A stretch of DNA of 64,000 nucleotides from JAWVFM01 sp963823245 (GCA_963823245.1 CAWGKQ010000007.1:186001-250000), one strand, 5' to 3'; numbered from the stretch's first letter, positions 51,059-59,694 are shown. Program-made: numbers and translations. The notes: generated by a model from the sequence alone, not told the origin.

Positions 51059-51316
51059 GTGTACCGCTGGCTGGAACGAGAGATCGTCATCGACCGCGGC
51101 AGAGCGGCGCTTCGCCGCGCCGTCGCCGAGCTGCCGGTGCTGCAACGCAGGGTGATCGAGCTGCGCTATGGGCTCGAGAACGACGCGCCGGCCACGCTGC
51201 CCGCGGTGAGCCGGGAGCTCGGCCTCTCCCGCAGCGAGGTGGAATGGATCGAGCGCGAAGCGCTGGAGCGCCTCGCGATGGAGCGAGAGCTCGGGGCGCT
51301 TCGCGAGGCCGCGTGA
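51059..51316 (+). CDS. Sigma-70 region 4-like HTH protein
   Basis: 85 residues from GTG 51059: IDRGRAALRRAVAELPVLQR, RVIELRYGLENDAPATLPAV, SRELGLSRSEVEWIEREALE. The LPxxxRxVIxLRYGL and HTH match region 4 of primary-like sigma factors; regions 2 and 3 are missing. It is either the truncated end of a sigma factor or a stand-alone HTH regulator. The start codon is uncertain, as the frame opens a little upstream. Its position in a stress-gene cluster makes a regulatory role attractive (inference). Confidence 0.65.
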   Translation: MYRWLEREIVIDRGRAALRRAVAELPVLQRRVIELRYGLENDAPATLPAVSRELGLSRSEVEWIEREALERLAMERELGALREAA

Positions 51317-51324
51317 AGTGAGTG

Positions 51325-51809
51325 CTTAAGGCGGTGCTGCACGAGCACGCGGCCGGCCAGCCATCGCCGAACGACTGGGTCTACCTCTTCGACTTCCATG
51401 ACAGCGGGCGCCCGCTGGCCCAGATGCTGCCCTCCGGAGAGGCCCGTGACGCTGCCGTTCGAACTCCACGACTTCTTCCTCTACGACACGCTGCGCTTCG
51501 GCTACGCCCCGAGCAAGGTCGCCTACCCCGCCCACCGCGCGTGGGGGCGACCGCAACGCCAGGGAGTGGCCCGATTCGATCCCCGAGGAACGACGGAACG
51601 AGTACTCACTGACAGAGATCAAGCGTTGGCTCGCCGTCTTTCTCGAGCGCTTCCTCGCCAGTCAGTTCGAGCGCTCGGCGATGCCGAATGGCCCCAGGGT
51701 CGGCTCGAGCGGCTCGCGTTCCCCCCGAGGGGACTGGCGGGTGCCGAGCGATGCGTCACCAACCATCTGGCTCGACGAGCTTCGGGAGAACGTGCCCGAT
51801 GCCCCGTGA
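51325..51809 (+). pseudogene. Chimeric relic: Lon-like protease fragment joined to NAD+ synthetase C-terminus
   Basis: The first ~40 codons read SPNDWVYLFDFHDSGRPLAQ and MLPSGEA, like the NxxDPxRPxxLxLPxG segment of Lon-like AAA proteases. At ~51445 another frame takes over: VTLPFELHDFFLYDTLRFGY, then NEYSLTEIKRWLAVFLERFL, SAMPNGPRVGSSGSRSPRGD and TIWLDELRENVPDAP-stop, the C-terminus of glutamine-dependent NAD+ synthetase (NadE). Further frame changes occur near 51540. Neither enzyme can be functional. The NadE half is a firm call, the Lon half tentative. Confidence 0.65.
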
Positions 51810-51871
51810 AGCGACCCTCCCGAGCAGGCGCGCGCCTCTATTCCCGGAATCCGCGCTGCAAAGATGGGCTG

Positions 51872-52696
51872 GTGATACCGGAGAGCCGGACGGCCGAGCT
51901 CTTGCTGAGCGCCGAGCATGCGGTCGACCTCGGGGCTGGCCTCTTTCGCCAAGGACGCTCGCACGTTGGGGCCCTGATCGGGAAAGGTGACCGCGACTTC
52001 GCAACCGCGGTCGACGTGGCGATCGAGGAGGCGATCAAAGAGGCGCTCAGGGACAGCTCCCCAGAGATCCCGTTCTTGGGCGAGGAAGAGGGTGGAGCCT
52101 CCCTCGACGAAGGGGTGCTGTGGGTTCTCGATCCGATCGACGGAACCGTCAACTTCATGCGCGGAAGTCCGCTGTGCTGTATCTCGCTCGCCCTCGTCGA
52201 GGAGGGCCAGCCGACGCTTTCGATCGTCGACATCCCGCTGATCGGCGAGCGCTACGTTGCCGTGCGTGGCGATGGCGCCTATCTCAATGGCCGGCGCATC
52301 GCCATCTCGAAAGTCGCGCGCCTACACGACGCGAGTGTCGGGCTCGCCGACTTCTCCGTCGGCCGCGAGGCCACGGCAGAGAATCCGGTCCACCTCGAGC
52401 TAATTCGCCGCCTTGCCACTAGGGCGCTCAGGGTCAGGGTGCACGGCTCGGAGGCCCTCGATCTGGCGTGGCTGGCGGCCGGCCGTCTTGACGCCGCCGT
52501 CATGCTCTCCAACCTTCCCTGGGACGTCAGCGGTGGGATCCTGCTCGTTCGCGAGGCTGGCGGCGTGGCCTTCGATGAAGCTCGCTCCCCGCATACGCCG
52601 AGCTCCCGCTACACCCTGGCGTCGACGCCGGGCCTCGTCGAACCCCTGGTGGAGCTCGTCGCGGAGGCGGAGACGGCGGCGGCAGGGCGAGGCTGA
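51872..52696 (+). CDS. Inositol monophosphatase-family phosphatase
   Basis: 274 residues from GTG 51872. Li-sensitive phosphatase motifs: DFATAVDVAIEEAIKEALRD, IPFLGEEEGGASLDEG (metal-binding Glu), VLDPIDGTVNFMRGSPLCCI (DxIDGTxNF) and NLPWDVSGGILLVREAGGV (WD). Dephosphorylates inositol phosphate, histidinol phosphate, PAP or fructose-1,6-bisphosphate; the specific substrate cannot be read. Mg-dependent, cytoplasmic. Faces the PfkB kinase gene tail-to-tail. Confidence 0.9.
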   Translation: MIPESRTAELLLSAEHAVDLGAGLFRQGRSHVGALIGKGDRDFATAVDVAIEEAIKEALRDSSPEIPFLGEEEGGASLDEGVLWVLDPIDGTVNFMRGSPLCCISLALVEEGQPTLSIVDIPLIGERYVAVRGDGAYLNGRRIAISKVARLHDASVGLADFSVGREATAENPVHLELIRRLATRALRVRVHGSEALDLAWLAAGRLDAAVMLSNLPWDVSGGILLVREAGGVAFDEARSPHTPSSRYTLASTPGLVEPLVELVAEAETAAAGRG

Positions 52697-52730
52697 GCCG
52701 CTGTGTGATCGAAATGGCGCTCGGCCTCGC

Positions 52731-53681
52731 TCAGCGGCGGCCTTGGGCGATCTCGTGGACCTCGACGTGGCTGAACAGACGCTCGATCTCGGCCCGACTC
52801 CCGGTGCCGAGTCCGCGCCGGGTCGCATTCAGCGCCCCCGCCGCTAGCCCGAGCCGCAGGGCATCGAACAGCTCGAGCCCCTCGCTGAGTCCCACCCCTA
52901 ACGCGGCGAACATCGAATCGCCGGCTCCCCTGCGATCAAGAGGCTCAAGCGTCGGCCCAACGATCTCGAATAGTCGCCCGTCGACCAGGGCGAGCGCGGG
53001 CTCGGCGGCGCGGGAGATCACGACGCTTCGTGCGCCGGCCTCGCGCAGATTGGTCATCGCTCCCAGCAACTTGCGCGGCTCGCTTTCGCTGGCGAGGCCC
53101 TCGGCGACGACTTCCTCGTCGCTGACCTTCAGCAGGTCGATCCCTCCCGCGAGCGCTCCGGCGAGAGCGGCACCGGTGAGATCGGCAACGACGAGCCGGC
53201 CGTTGTCGCGCAGATCCCCGGCCAGACGGCGGTAGAAGCCCCCCGTCAGCGCATCGGCCGGCCGCGGCCCGGTCAGCATCGCCACGTCGCTGTCGAGGGC
53301 CGCGGTGAGCATGACGCCGAAGAGCTCATCGCTCTCGTGCCGCATCAGACGCGGGCCCACGCTTTCGGCGATCACCTCGCGTTCGCCGCTTCGACGATCG
53401 TGGACGTACGACGCGCTCCGCCCTCGTGACACGACGCGCCGGAGCTCGACGCCCCCGCCCGCGAGCAGCGCCTCGAGTAGCACTCCGGCTTCACCCCCCA
53501 AAGCCGAGCAGAGCACGACCCGAGCTCCGAGAAGCCCGGCCATCCGCGCGACCCACGCCCCCTGTCCCCCGGCGTGATAGTGGAGCTCGGGGCCCTGCTC
53601 GTCCCCGGCCTCCACCGTAACGGTCAGCATCGGGGTCGGGGCGAGGATCGCGAGGCGCGAGGAGTGACCGTCGTTCGTCAT
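52731..53681 (-). CDS. PfkB-family carbohydrate kinase
   Basis: 316 residues from ATG 53681. Substrate-side glycine motif YHAGGQGAWVARMAGLLGAR (PfkB signature 1), and C-terminal LDRRGAGDSMFAALGVGLSE (signature 2 with catalytic Asp in GAGD). Resembles phosphofructokinase-B/tagatose-6-P kinase. In M. tuberculosis pfkB (Rv2029c) belongs to the DosR cluster with universal stress and PRTase/esterase genes, as here. ATP-dependent sugar phosphorylation. Precedes the IMPase convergently and is 40 bp from the P-ATPase end. Confidence 0.9.
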   Translation of the reverse strand: MTNDGHSSRLAILAPTPMLTVTVEAGDEQGPELHYHAGGQGAWVARMAGLLGARVVLCSALGGEAGVLLEALLAGGGVELRRVVSRGRSASYVHDRRSGEREVIAESVGPRLMRHESDELFGVMLTAALDSDVAMLTGPRPADALTGGFYRRLAGDLRDNGRLVVADLTGAALAGALAGGIDLLKVSDEEVVAEGLASESEPRKLLGAMTNLREAGARSVVISRAAEPALALVDGRLFEIVGPTLEPLDRRGAGDSMFAALGVGLSEGLELFDALRLGLAAGALNATRRGLGTGSRAEIERLFSHVEVHEIAQGRR

Positions 53682-53720
53682 GCGGGCATTGTCTCGGTCG
53701 CGCGACGGGCCCGCTGCTCG

Positions 53721-56489
53721 TCACTCCGCGGGCCTGAGATCGGCGCCTCCGGTGCGGCGACGCAGGTAACGCCGCACCTCGTCGGCGCCCCAGACGATGA
53801 ACGGGAAGGGCAGCAGGATCAACAGGTCAGAGACCGGAAGGGCCGCGGTTCCGAGCAGCGACTGAAACGGCGGGGCGTAGATGAACACAGCGGCGACGAG
53901 GAGCTCAAACGCTATGCCCCAGAGCAGGAGGCGATTGCTGAACACGCCGACCGAGAACAGCGAGGCACGCTCGGTACGAGACGCAAAGGCGGTCCCGATC
54001 TGCGCCACCACCATCGACAGGAAGGTCATCGTCGTCGCCTGCTGGTAGGCGTGGTGAAGGGGCGTGCCGTCGCCGACCGCGTCGTTGGGGTGCCATCCCG
54101 CCCTCAGCAGGACGTAGAAGTACGCGCTCATTGAAAGCGCCGCCGCTATGACCCCGAGGAAGAGCCAGGCGCGGAACAGCATCGGCCGCGTGATGATCCC
54201 CTCGCCGCGCGAGCGCGGCGGGCGGCCCATGATCCCCGGCTCGGCGGGCTCGCGGCCGAGGGCGAGGGCCGGCAGCGTCTCGGTCCCGACATCGAAGGCC
54301 AGCAGCTGGAGGACCGTGAGCGGCAGCGGAATCGCCCCGCCGCCGAGAGCGAAGACGACGAAGGGCGTCACCTCGGGGGTGGCGTGGGCGAAGATGTAGA
54401 CGATGAACTTGCGGATGTTGTCGTAGATCCGCCGGCCGGCCGCCACCGCCGCGACGATCGTCGAGAAGTTGTCGTCGGTGAGCACCATGGTCGAGGCCTC
54501 CCGCGCGACGTCGGTGCCCGATCGGCCCATCGCAATGCCGATGTCGGCCCGGCGGAGCGCTGGAGCGTCGTTGACGCCGTCGCCGGTCATCGCGACGACG
54601 TGGCTCTCTGCGCGAAGTGCGTCGGCGATCCGAAGCTTCGCCTCCGGCGTGCTGCGGGCGAATATCAGCTCTTTGCCCTCGCGCAGGAGCCGGTCGAGCT
54701 CGGCCTCGCTCATGCGGTCGAGCTCCTCCTCGGTGACGACCGTCGGCTCGCCCCGCGCGATCCCGATCCTCCGGGCGATCACCGCCGCGGTCAGACCGTG
54801 GTCACCGGTGACGACAATGATCCGGATCCCCGCGCGGTGGCACTCCGCTACGGCCTCTGCGACCTCGGCCCGCGGCGGGTCGATCATCGCAACCAGGCCC
54901 AGCAGGACGAGGTCACGCTCCGCCTCCTCGCGCCGGCTCGGCGGCATCTCGTCAGCGAGCCGTCGGCGACCGACTGCAAGGACGCGCAGGCCCTGCCTCG
55001 CATACTCCTCGACCTTCTCCTCGATGCCTCGACGTTCGGCCGGTCCCAGGGGCTCCGATCCCCCCGCTGCCCCCTGCTGCTCACACTGCGGGAGCACCGC
55101 CTCGGGGGCACCCTTGGTGCTGACCCACAGGGCGCCGTCGACCTCGTCGACGGTCGACATCATCTTCAAGACCGGATCGAAGTGGAACTCGCGACGCCGA
55201 GTCTGCTGGCGGTCGCCCGCGCCGGCCTCGCCGGCTAGTCGCTGCGCCGCGACCAGCATCGCGACCTCGGTCGGATCGCCGCTCGGCTGGCCGTCCTCAG
55301 CGAGATGAGCGTTGTTGCACGCAGCCATGGCGGCCGCCAACGCGAGCACGCCTTCAGACCTCGCCGCGTCCGCAGTCGGGGCGTGGTCCTCGAAGCCGAC
55401 CTCTTCGCCGACGGCCCAGATCTGAGTGACCCGCATCCGGTTCTCGGTCAAGGTGCCCGTCTTGTCGGTGCAGATGACGTCCGTCGAACCAAGCGTCTCG
55501 ACGGCGCTGAGTCGCTTGACGACCGCCCCCTGGCGGACGAGCTCTCGCACGCCGACGGCGAGGGCGAGGGTGATCACTGGCAACAGGCCCTCGGGGACGT
55601 TGCCGACAATCAGGCCGATCGCGAAGACCACAGCGTCGTGGACAGGCAGGCCGGCTCCGAAGGCGGCGAGCGGGATGAATGCGATCCCGCAGGCAACGGC
55701 GATCCCGGCGATCAGCCAGGCGACGCGACGGACTTGATGCTCGAGCGGACTCTCCTCCGCCTCGACCCGCTCCGAAAGCGACGCGATTCTCCCGAGCTCC
55801 GTGTTCATACCGGTCGCGAACACGAGCCCACGGGCCTCGCCTCCGGTGCAACTCGTGCCGCTGAAGACCAGGTCCCGGGCCTGGATCAGCGGCCGGTTCG
55901 TGTCCACGTACTCCGCCGAGCGCAGCACCGTGGTCGACTCGCCGGTCAACGTCGAAGCGTCGACCTCCAACGCGCCGTCGATCAGCCGCGCGTCAGCCGA
56001 GATGCGCTCCCCCTCGGAGATCAGCACGATGTCCCCAGGCACGAGTTTCGCCGCCTCGACCTCGTGGCGCTGGCCGTCGCGGAGGACGGTGGCGTGCGTC
56101 GGAAGGAAGCGACGAAGCGCCTCGACGGCGCGCTCTGCTTGCTGCTCCTGGACGAACGCGAAGGCGGCGTTGAGCACGATCACGACCACGACCGCGATCG
56201 CGACGGGGACGATGCCGGCGGCCGCGGCCAGGCCGGCCGCACCCCACAGCAGCAGCGCCAGCGGATGGGTGAACTGCCTGGCGAGCTCTCGCGGCCACCG
56301 CCGCCCTTTACGACTCTCGAGCTGATTGAGCCCGTACGTGAGGAGGCGCCGCTCCGCTTCCCGCGATGAGAGGCCGTCCCGCGACGCGCGGAGGTCGCGA
56401 AGGAGGAGGTCGATGCGCTCGTTCGGGTCGAGGCTCGACCGTCGATTGGCCGTTGCTTCCGCCGGCTCGGCTGGAGGTTGAGGAGCCAC
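53721..56489 (-). CDS. Cation-transporting P-type ATPase (type II, CtpF/PacL-like)
   Basis: About 922 residues from GTG 56489; the frame stays open upstream but would overlap the divergent stress gene. Domains: N-terminal cation_ATPase_N (LSSREAERRLLTYGLNQLES), actuator TGES (DASTLTGESTTVL), M4 GNVPEGLLPVITLALAVGVR, phosphorylation CTDKTGTLTENRM, hinge VVAMTGDGVNDAPALRRADI, C-terminal helices. M4 PEGLLP is of the Na/K- and Ca-ATPase class; the ion is probably Ca2+ or Na+/K+. Inner membrane. CtpF of M. tuberculosis is in the DosR regulon. Divergent from a universal stress gene. Confidence 0.93.
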   Translation of the reverse strand: MAPQPPAEPAEATANRRSSLDPNERIDLLLRDLRASRDGLSSREAERRLLTYGLNQLESRKGRRWPRELARQFTHPLALLLWGAAGLAAAAGIVPVAIAVVVVIVLNAAFAFVQEQQAERAVEALRRFLPTHATVLRDGQRHEVEAAKLVPGDIVLISEGERISADARLIDGALEVDASTLTGESTTVLRSAEYVDTNRPLIQARDLVFSGTSCTGGEARGLVFATGMNTELGRIASLSERVEAEESPLEHQVRRVAWLIAGIAVACGIAFIPLAAFGAGLPVHDAVVFAIGLIVGNVPEGLLPVITLALAVGVRELVRQGAVVKRLSAVETLGSTDVICTDKTGTLTENRMRVTQIWAVGEEVGFEDHAPTADAARSEGVLALAAAMAACNNAHLAEDGQPSGDPTEVAMLVAAQRLAGEAGAGDRQQTRRREFHFDPVLKMMSTVDEVDGALWVSTKGAPEAVLPQCEQQGAAGGSEPLGPAERRGIEEKVEEYARQGLRVLAVGRRRLADEMPPSRREEAERDLVLLGLVAMIDPPRAEVAEAVAECHRAGIRIIVVTGDHGLTAAVIARRIGIARGEPTVVTEEELDRMSEAELDRLLREGKELIFARSTPEAKLRIADALRAESHVVAMTGDGVNDAPALRRADIGIAMGRSGTDVAREASTMVLTDDNFSTIVAAVAAGRRIYDNIRKFIVYIFAHATPEVTPFVVFALGGGAIPLPLTVLQLLAFDVGTETLPALALGREPAEPGIMGRPPRSRGEGIITRPMLFRAWLFLGVIAAALSMSAYFYVLLRAGWHPNDAVGDGTPLHHAYQQATTMTFLSMVVAQIGTAFASRTERASLFSVGVFSNRLLLWGIAFELLVAAVFIYAPPFQSLLGTAALPVSDLLILLPFPFIVWGADEVRRYLRRRTGGADLRPAE

Positions 56490-56602
56490 GGGAGCTACAA
56501 AAGCACACCCGCTTCGTGGCGCACGGATTCCGGTGAGTGGGTGGTCACGCTGGGCCGCCGTGCAGGGCCAGCTTAGACTGCGACCGCGAGGTAGCAGCGC
56601 AG

Positions 56603-57427
56603 ATGCCGCCAGCAACAGCTCCGTTCTCCGACATCCTCTGCGCCGTCAACGGCAGCCTGGCAGGGTTCGAGGCCGCCCGGCAGGCGATCGCCTTCGCCGA
56701 ACCGGATGCGGCGCTGTCGTTCATCGCCGTTTGGCATTCAGTCGGGACCGGTATGTCGGAGCAGGCGGACCTCAGCGAGGCCCGAGCCAAGGAGGCGCTC
56801 GAAAGGTCCGCCGCGCTGGCGCGAGACGCTGGTATCTCGGCGTCGGCCGACCTTCGAACAGGAAGCCCGGCCAGCGACCTGATCCTCGCCGAGGCCGACC
56901 GGCACGAGCTGCTGGTCGTCGGAGGACGCAAAGGGTCGCGCGCCGGCGGAATCATGCTCGGCAGCATCGCGAGCCAGGCTGCCCACCGAACCGACCGCCC
57001 ACTGCTCGTCGCCCACGAGCCTCCTGCCAACGACGGGTTCCTCGCGAAGGTCCTGCTCGCGAGCGACGGTTCGCCAGGCTCGTGGGCGGCAGCCGGCGCG
57101 ACCTCGCGCATCGCCAGCGCCCGTGACTCGCGGGTCGAGGTCGTCTACGTTCCGGATGGTGTCCGCCCCGAACGCCACCGCGAGCTCACCCACCAGGTCG
57201 ACGCAATCCGAGAGGCGACCGGAAGCGAGCCGCGGCTGGCTGATACTCCCGGCCACGTGCCCGAACGAATCATCGAGGTGGCGCGTGACGAGGGATCCTC
57301 GCTGATCGTGATCGGGCGGCGCGGGTTGAAGGGGATCAGGGCGCTAGGAAGCGTCAGCGAGCGGGTTGTGCACCGCGCGCCGTGCTCGGTGCTCGTCGTC
57401 CCACCGGCTGACAAGCCAGCTCAGTGA
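56603..57427 (+). CDS. Tandem-domain universal stress protein
   Basis: 274 residues from ATG 56603. Two Usp domains: 1-145 (FSDILCAVNGSLAGFEAARQ to ELLVVGGRKGSRAGGIMLGS) and 146-274 (VLLASDGSPGSWAAAGATSR to LIVIGRRGLKGIRALGSVSE), each with G-x2-G-x9-G-S ATP motifs, slightly altered in domain 1 (GGRKGSRAGG). In actinobacteria tandem Usps respond to hypoxia or stasis. Divergent from the P-ATPase, sharing ~110 bp of promoter. Its stop overlaps a small unknown gene. Confidence 0.92.
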   Translation: MPPATAPFSDILCAVNGSLAGFEAARQAIAFAEPDAALSFIAVWHSVGTGMSEQADLSEARAKEALERSAALARDAGISASADLRTGSPASDLILAEADRHELLVVGGRKGSRAGGIMLGSIASQAAHRTDRPLLVAHEPPANDGFLAKVLLASDGSPGSWAAAGATSRIASARDSRVEVVYVPDGVRPERHRELTHQVDAIREATGSEPRLADTPGHVPERIIEVARDEGSSLIVIGRRGLKGIRALGSVSERVVHRAPCSVLVVPPADKPAQ

Positions 57428-57630
57428 TCCGCGGGAGGCCAACGGAAATCACCGCCACGGCTGATGTGACCGAGCTCCTCAAATCGTTTTCGCAGGACTA
57501 CGGCAACGTGGTCGAGGTCGCCCCTGCGATTGTCGCCGAACTCGCCGGCGAAGCTCCCGCCGAGCACGCTCCAAGAGGACTGAGCGCAGCGGCGATACTG
57601 CGCGGGCGATGTCGCAGGAGAAGCTGGTGA
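57424..57630 (+). CDS. Small conserved unknown protein (copy 2 of 2)
   Basis: GTG 57424 overlaps the Usp stop. Reads IRGRPTEITATADVTELLKS, FSQDYGNVVEVAPAIVAELA, GEAPAEHAP, closely related to 11459-11617; here one extra base carries the frame past the usual stop, giving 68 residues. The DNA match extends into the following GCGATGTCGCAGGAG start. No recognised family. Confidence 0.55.
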   Translation: MIRGRPTEITATADVTELLKSFSQDYGNVVEVAPAIVAELAGEAPAEHAPRGLSAAAILRGRCRRRSW

Positions 57631-57635
57631 TCTAA
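57609..57635 (+). pseudogene. NTF2-like cassette start remnant
   Basis: ATGTCGCAGGAGAAGCTGGT encodes MSQEKLVI-stop. The family body is missing; unrelated DNA follows. It is the 5' end left by recombination, directly after the small unknown gene. Confidence 0.6.
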
Positions 57636-57782
57636 GCCTGCCAGCTTGACTCGATGCAGGTGGGCCGCTCAGCCGCCGTACTTCGCCGCAACGACTTCAG
57701 CGCCAACCACGGATGCACCCGACCCAAGCCGGCGCCTAGGGTCAGCACTACGAGTACGGCAACTTGGAGGAAGGGAGAGAAG

Positions 57783-58070
57783 ATGCTTTGGTATTGCCGC
57801 TTTAGGTGGCAGCCAGGGGTCAACGTCCATGAGGTCCGTAAGCGAATCGTGTCCTCGCACGACGCTGGCCTTAACCAACCCGAGAAGATTCGCGGCTGGT
57901 ACACCCTCGCGGGCGGTGGAGCCGGTTTCATGCTGGTCGAAACCGACGACCCGCGCGAGCTGACGGCTCTGCTGCAGCCGTACATGGACGTAATCAACTG
58001 GGACGTGCACGCGGTCTACGAGCAACCGTATGAGGAGACCGTTGAGCGCTTCCGCCAGGAGATGGCGTGA
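57783..58070 (+). CDS. DUF3303-like small protein
   Basis: 95 residues from ATG 57783 preceded by AGGAAGGGAGAGA. MLWYCRFRWQPGVNVHEVRK, KIRGWYTLAGGGAGFMLVET, DDPRELTALLQPYMDVINWD. This is the ferredoxin-like pattern of DUF3303/antibiotic-monooxygenase-like small proteins. Function unknown. Stand-alone between two NTF2-like remnants. Confidence 0.75.
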   Translation: MLWYCRFRWQPGVNVHEVRKRIVSSHDAGLNQPEKIRGWYTLAGGGAGFMLVETDDPRELTALLQPYMDVINWDVHAVYEQPYEETVERFRQEMA

Positions 58071-58111
58071 CGCTGAACGAGGGCGCGGCACGAGAGGCCC
58101 GCTAAGGGCTC

Positions 58112-58154
58112 TCCTGCCCGCGAGGCCCTCGAAGCCGCCGGGTGCGGGAGTAGG
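58112..58154 (+). repeat. NTF2-like cassette tail remnant
   Basis: GCGAGGCCCTCGAAGCCGCC and on to GCGGGAGTAG, the 3' end motif (EALEAAG..E-stop) with a one-base deletion. Its stop is 3 bases from the next ATG. Confidence 0.65.
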
Positions 58155-58156
58155 CG

Positions 58157-58510
58157 ATGTCGCAGGAGAACGTCGCAGTCGTGCGCGCCATCTATGACCG
58201 CCTCAACGAGACGGGGGACCCGAGCGCGAATCGAGAGGATGTAGCCCCAGACGCGACGTTCGATGCCTCGAGGCTTCCGGGCTTCGGCATCTACCGAGGC
58301 TTCGACGAATTCGCCGCCGCGTGGATCCAGTATCGGGACACGTTTGAAGAATGGTGGATCGAGGTCGAGGAGTTGCTCGATGGTCAAGGGGAGCGTGTCT
58401 TTGCCGCCGTGCGGGACGGGGGTCGACTGAAGGCGTCCGGCGGCGAAGTCCGACAGCGGGTCTTCCACTTATGGGAGCTGCGGGGCGGCAAGGTCATTGC
58501 CCAGATCTGA
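58157..58510 (+). CDS. NTF2/SnoaL-like protein
   Basis: 117 residues. MSQENVAVVRAIYDRLNETG, DPSANREDVAPDATFDASRL, PGFGIYRGFDEFAAAWIQYR, HLWELRGGKVIAQI-stop. A cone-shaped alpha+beta NTF2 fold that binds small molecules or catalyses cyclisation/isomerisation in known members. It is ~15 residues shorter than its neighbours and lacks the EALEAAGLRE end. Three bases after the tail motif of a vanished predecessor. Confidence 0.8.
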   Translation: MSQENVAVVRAIYDRLNETGDPSANREDVAPDATFDASRLPGFGIYRGFDEFAAAWIQYRDTFEEWWIEVEELLDGQGERVFAAVRDGGRLKASGGEVRQRVFHLWELRGGKVIAQI

Positions 58511-58549
58511 CCCCGGCGGATCCAGCCCCGTGTGAGAGCATCGGCCGCG

Positions 58550-59485
58550 ATGGAGTTGGGAGTGCATCTGCCGCTGATGGGGTGGCAGGGTGAGGGACAC
58601 TCGCTGACGCGGCTGCAGGCGACGGTCGACGCGGCGCGGGATCACGGCTTCGACACGATTTCCGTCAACGACCACTTCGTGTTCTCGACGCCGTGGCTTG
58701 ACGGCCTCACGGCGCTCGCCGCCGTCGTCGAGCGTTCCGGGGAGATGACGCTTGCCACCACAATCTCGCTCGCTTCTCTGCGCGGCCCCACGCCGCTGGC
58801 GAAGGCAATCGCGGCACTCGACATCCTCTCCGACGGTCGCGTGATCGCTGGCGTCGGCCCGGGCTCGTCGCAGCTCGACTACGAAGCGATCGGAATGCCG
58901 TTCGATGAGCGCTGGCCGCGTTTCGAGGAGGCCGTGCGAGTCCTGCGAACGCTGCTCCGGGGCGAGCCCGCCCCGGAAGGGGACACCCGCTTCTACCCGG
59001 TGCCCGAGGCGCCGCTCGCACCCCCGCCTCGGCGTGACGGCGGGGTCCCACTGTGGATCGGCAGCTGGGGCTCGAAGCCCGGCCTGCGCCGGGTCGCCCG
59101 GCTCGCGGACGGCTGGCTCGCCTCCGCCTACAACACGACGCCCGAGATATTCGCCGGCGCCCGCGAGCTCCTCGGCAGAGAGCTTGAGAAGCACGGTCGT
59201 GGCGGGGAGCGATTCCCGAACTCGCTGGTGACGATGTGGACCTGGGTTACCGAGGACCCCGCGCAGGCCGACATGATGCTGACCGACGTGCTCGCGCCGG
59301 TGCTCAGGCGCGACCCCGACGAGCTGCGATCCGGCATCTGCATCGGTTCGGCCGAGCATTGCGCGGAGCTGCTCTCGCGCTATGCCGCGGTCGGTTGCGA
59401 GCGGGTCCTCTTCTGGCCGCTCGGAGATGAGCCGAGTCAGATCGAGCGCCTGGCCACGAAGGTGCGCCCGCTGATCGGGCGCTGA
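58550..59485 (+). CDS. LLM-class (F420-dependent-type) flavin oxidoreductase
   Basis: 311 residues from ATG 58550 (GTG 58532 is an alternative). Luciferase-like TIM barrel: ATVDAARDHGFDTISVNDHF, LATTISLASLRGPTPLAKAI, ALDILSDGRVIAGVGPGSSQ, WPRFEEAVRVLRTLLRGEPA, GVPLWIGSWGSKPGLRRVAR. GxGPGSS at the phosphate site and NDHF favour F420 over FMN use, but the cofactor is not certain. Could reduce or oxidise a small secondary metabolite. Flanked by NTF2-like genes on both sides. Confidence 0.9.
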   Translation: MELGVHLPLMGWQGEGHSLTRLQATVDAARDHGFDTISVNDHFVFSTPWLDGLTALAAVVERSGEMTLATTISLASLRGPTPLAKAIAALDILSDGRVIAGVGPGSSQLDYEAIGMPFDERWPRFEEAVRVLRTLLRGEPAPEGDTRFYPVPEAPLAPPPRRDGGVPLWIGSWGSKPGLRRVARLADGWLASAYNTTPEIFAGARELLGRELEKHGRGGERFPNSLVTMWTWVTEDPAQADMMLTDVLAPVLRRDPDELRSGICIGSAEHCAELLSRYAAVGCERVLFWPLGDEPSQIERLATKVRPLIGR

Positions 59486-59694
59486 GCGCGGCGAACGGAC
59501 GGTAATTGGGCACCAGGGCGATTCTCGTGCCCGATTCCACGCCCATCCGCAAATGTCCACGTGAATCCGATGACACTTCAGGGCGGCGAATCGCGCCCAT
59601 CCGTGCTTGAGGGACGACCGCTTCACACAGGCGGGTCGGTGGTAACCACCCGCGCCCATCGCCTGGTGCCAGGGCGAGATACTGCGCCTAGGCG

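Noticed and set aside
55305..56369. 354-codon plus-strand open frame opposite the P-type ATPase
   Set aside because: Antisense shadow; composition biased to Arg/Asp/Gly and no start signal, whereas the ATPase frame is complete.
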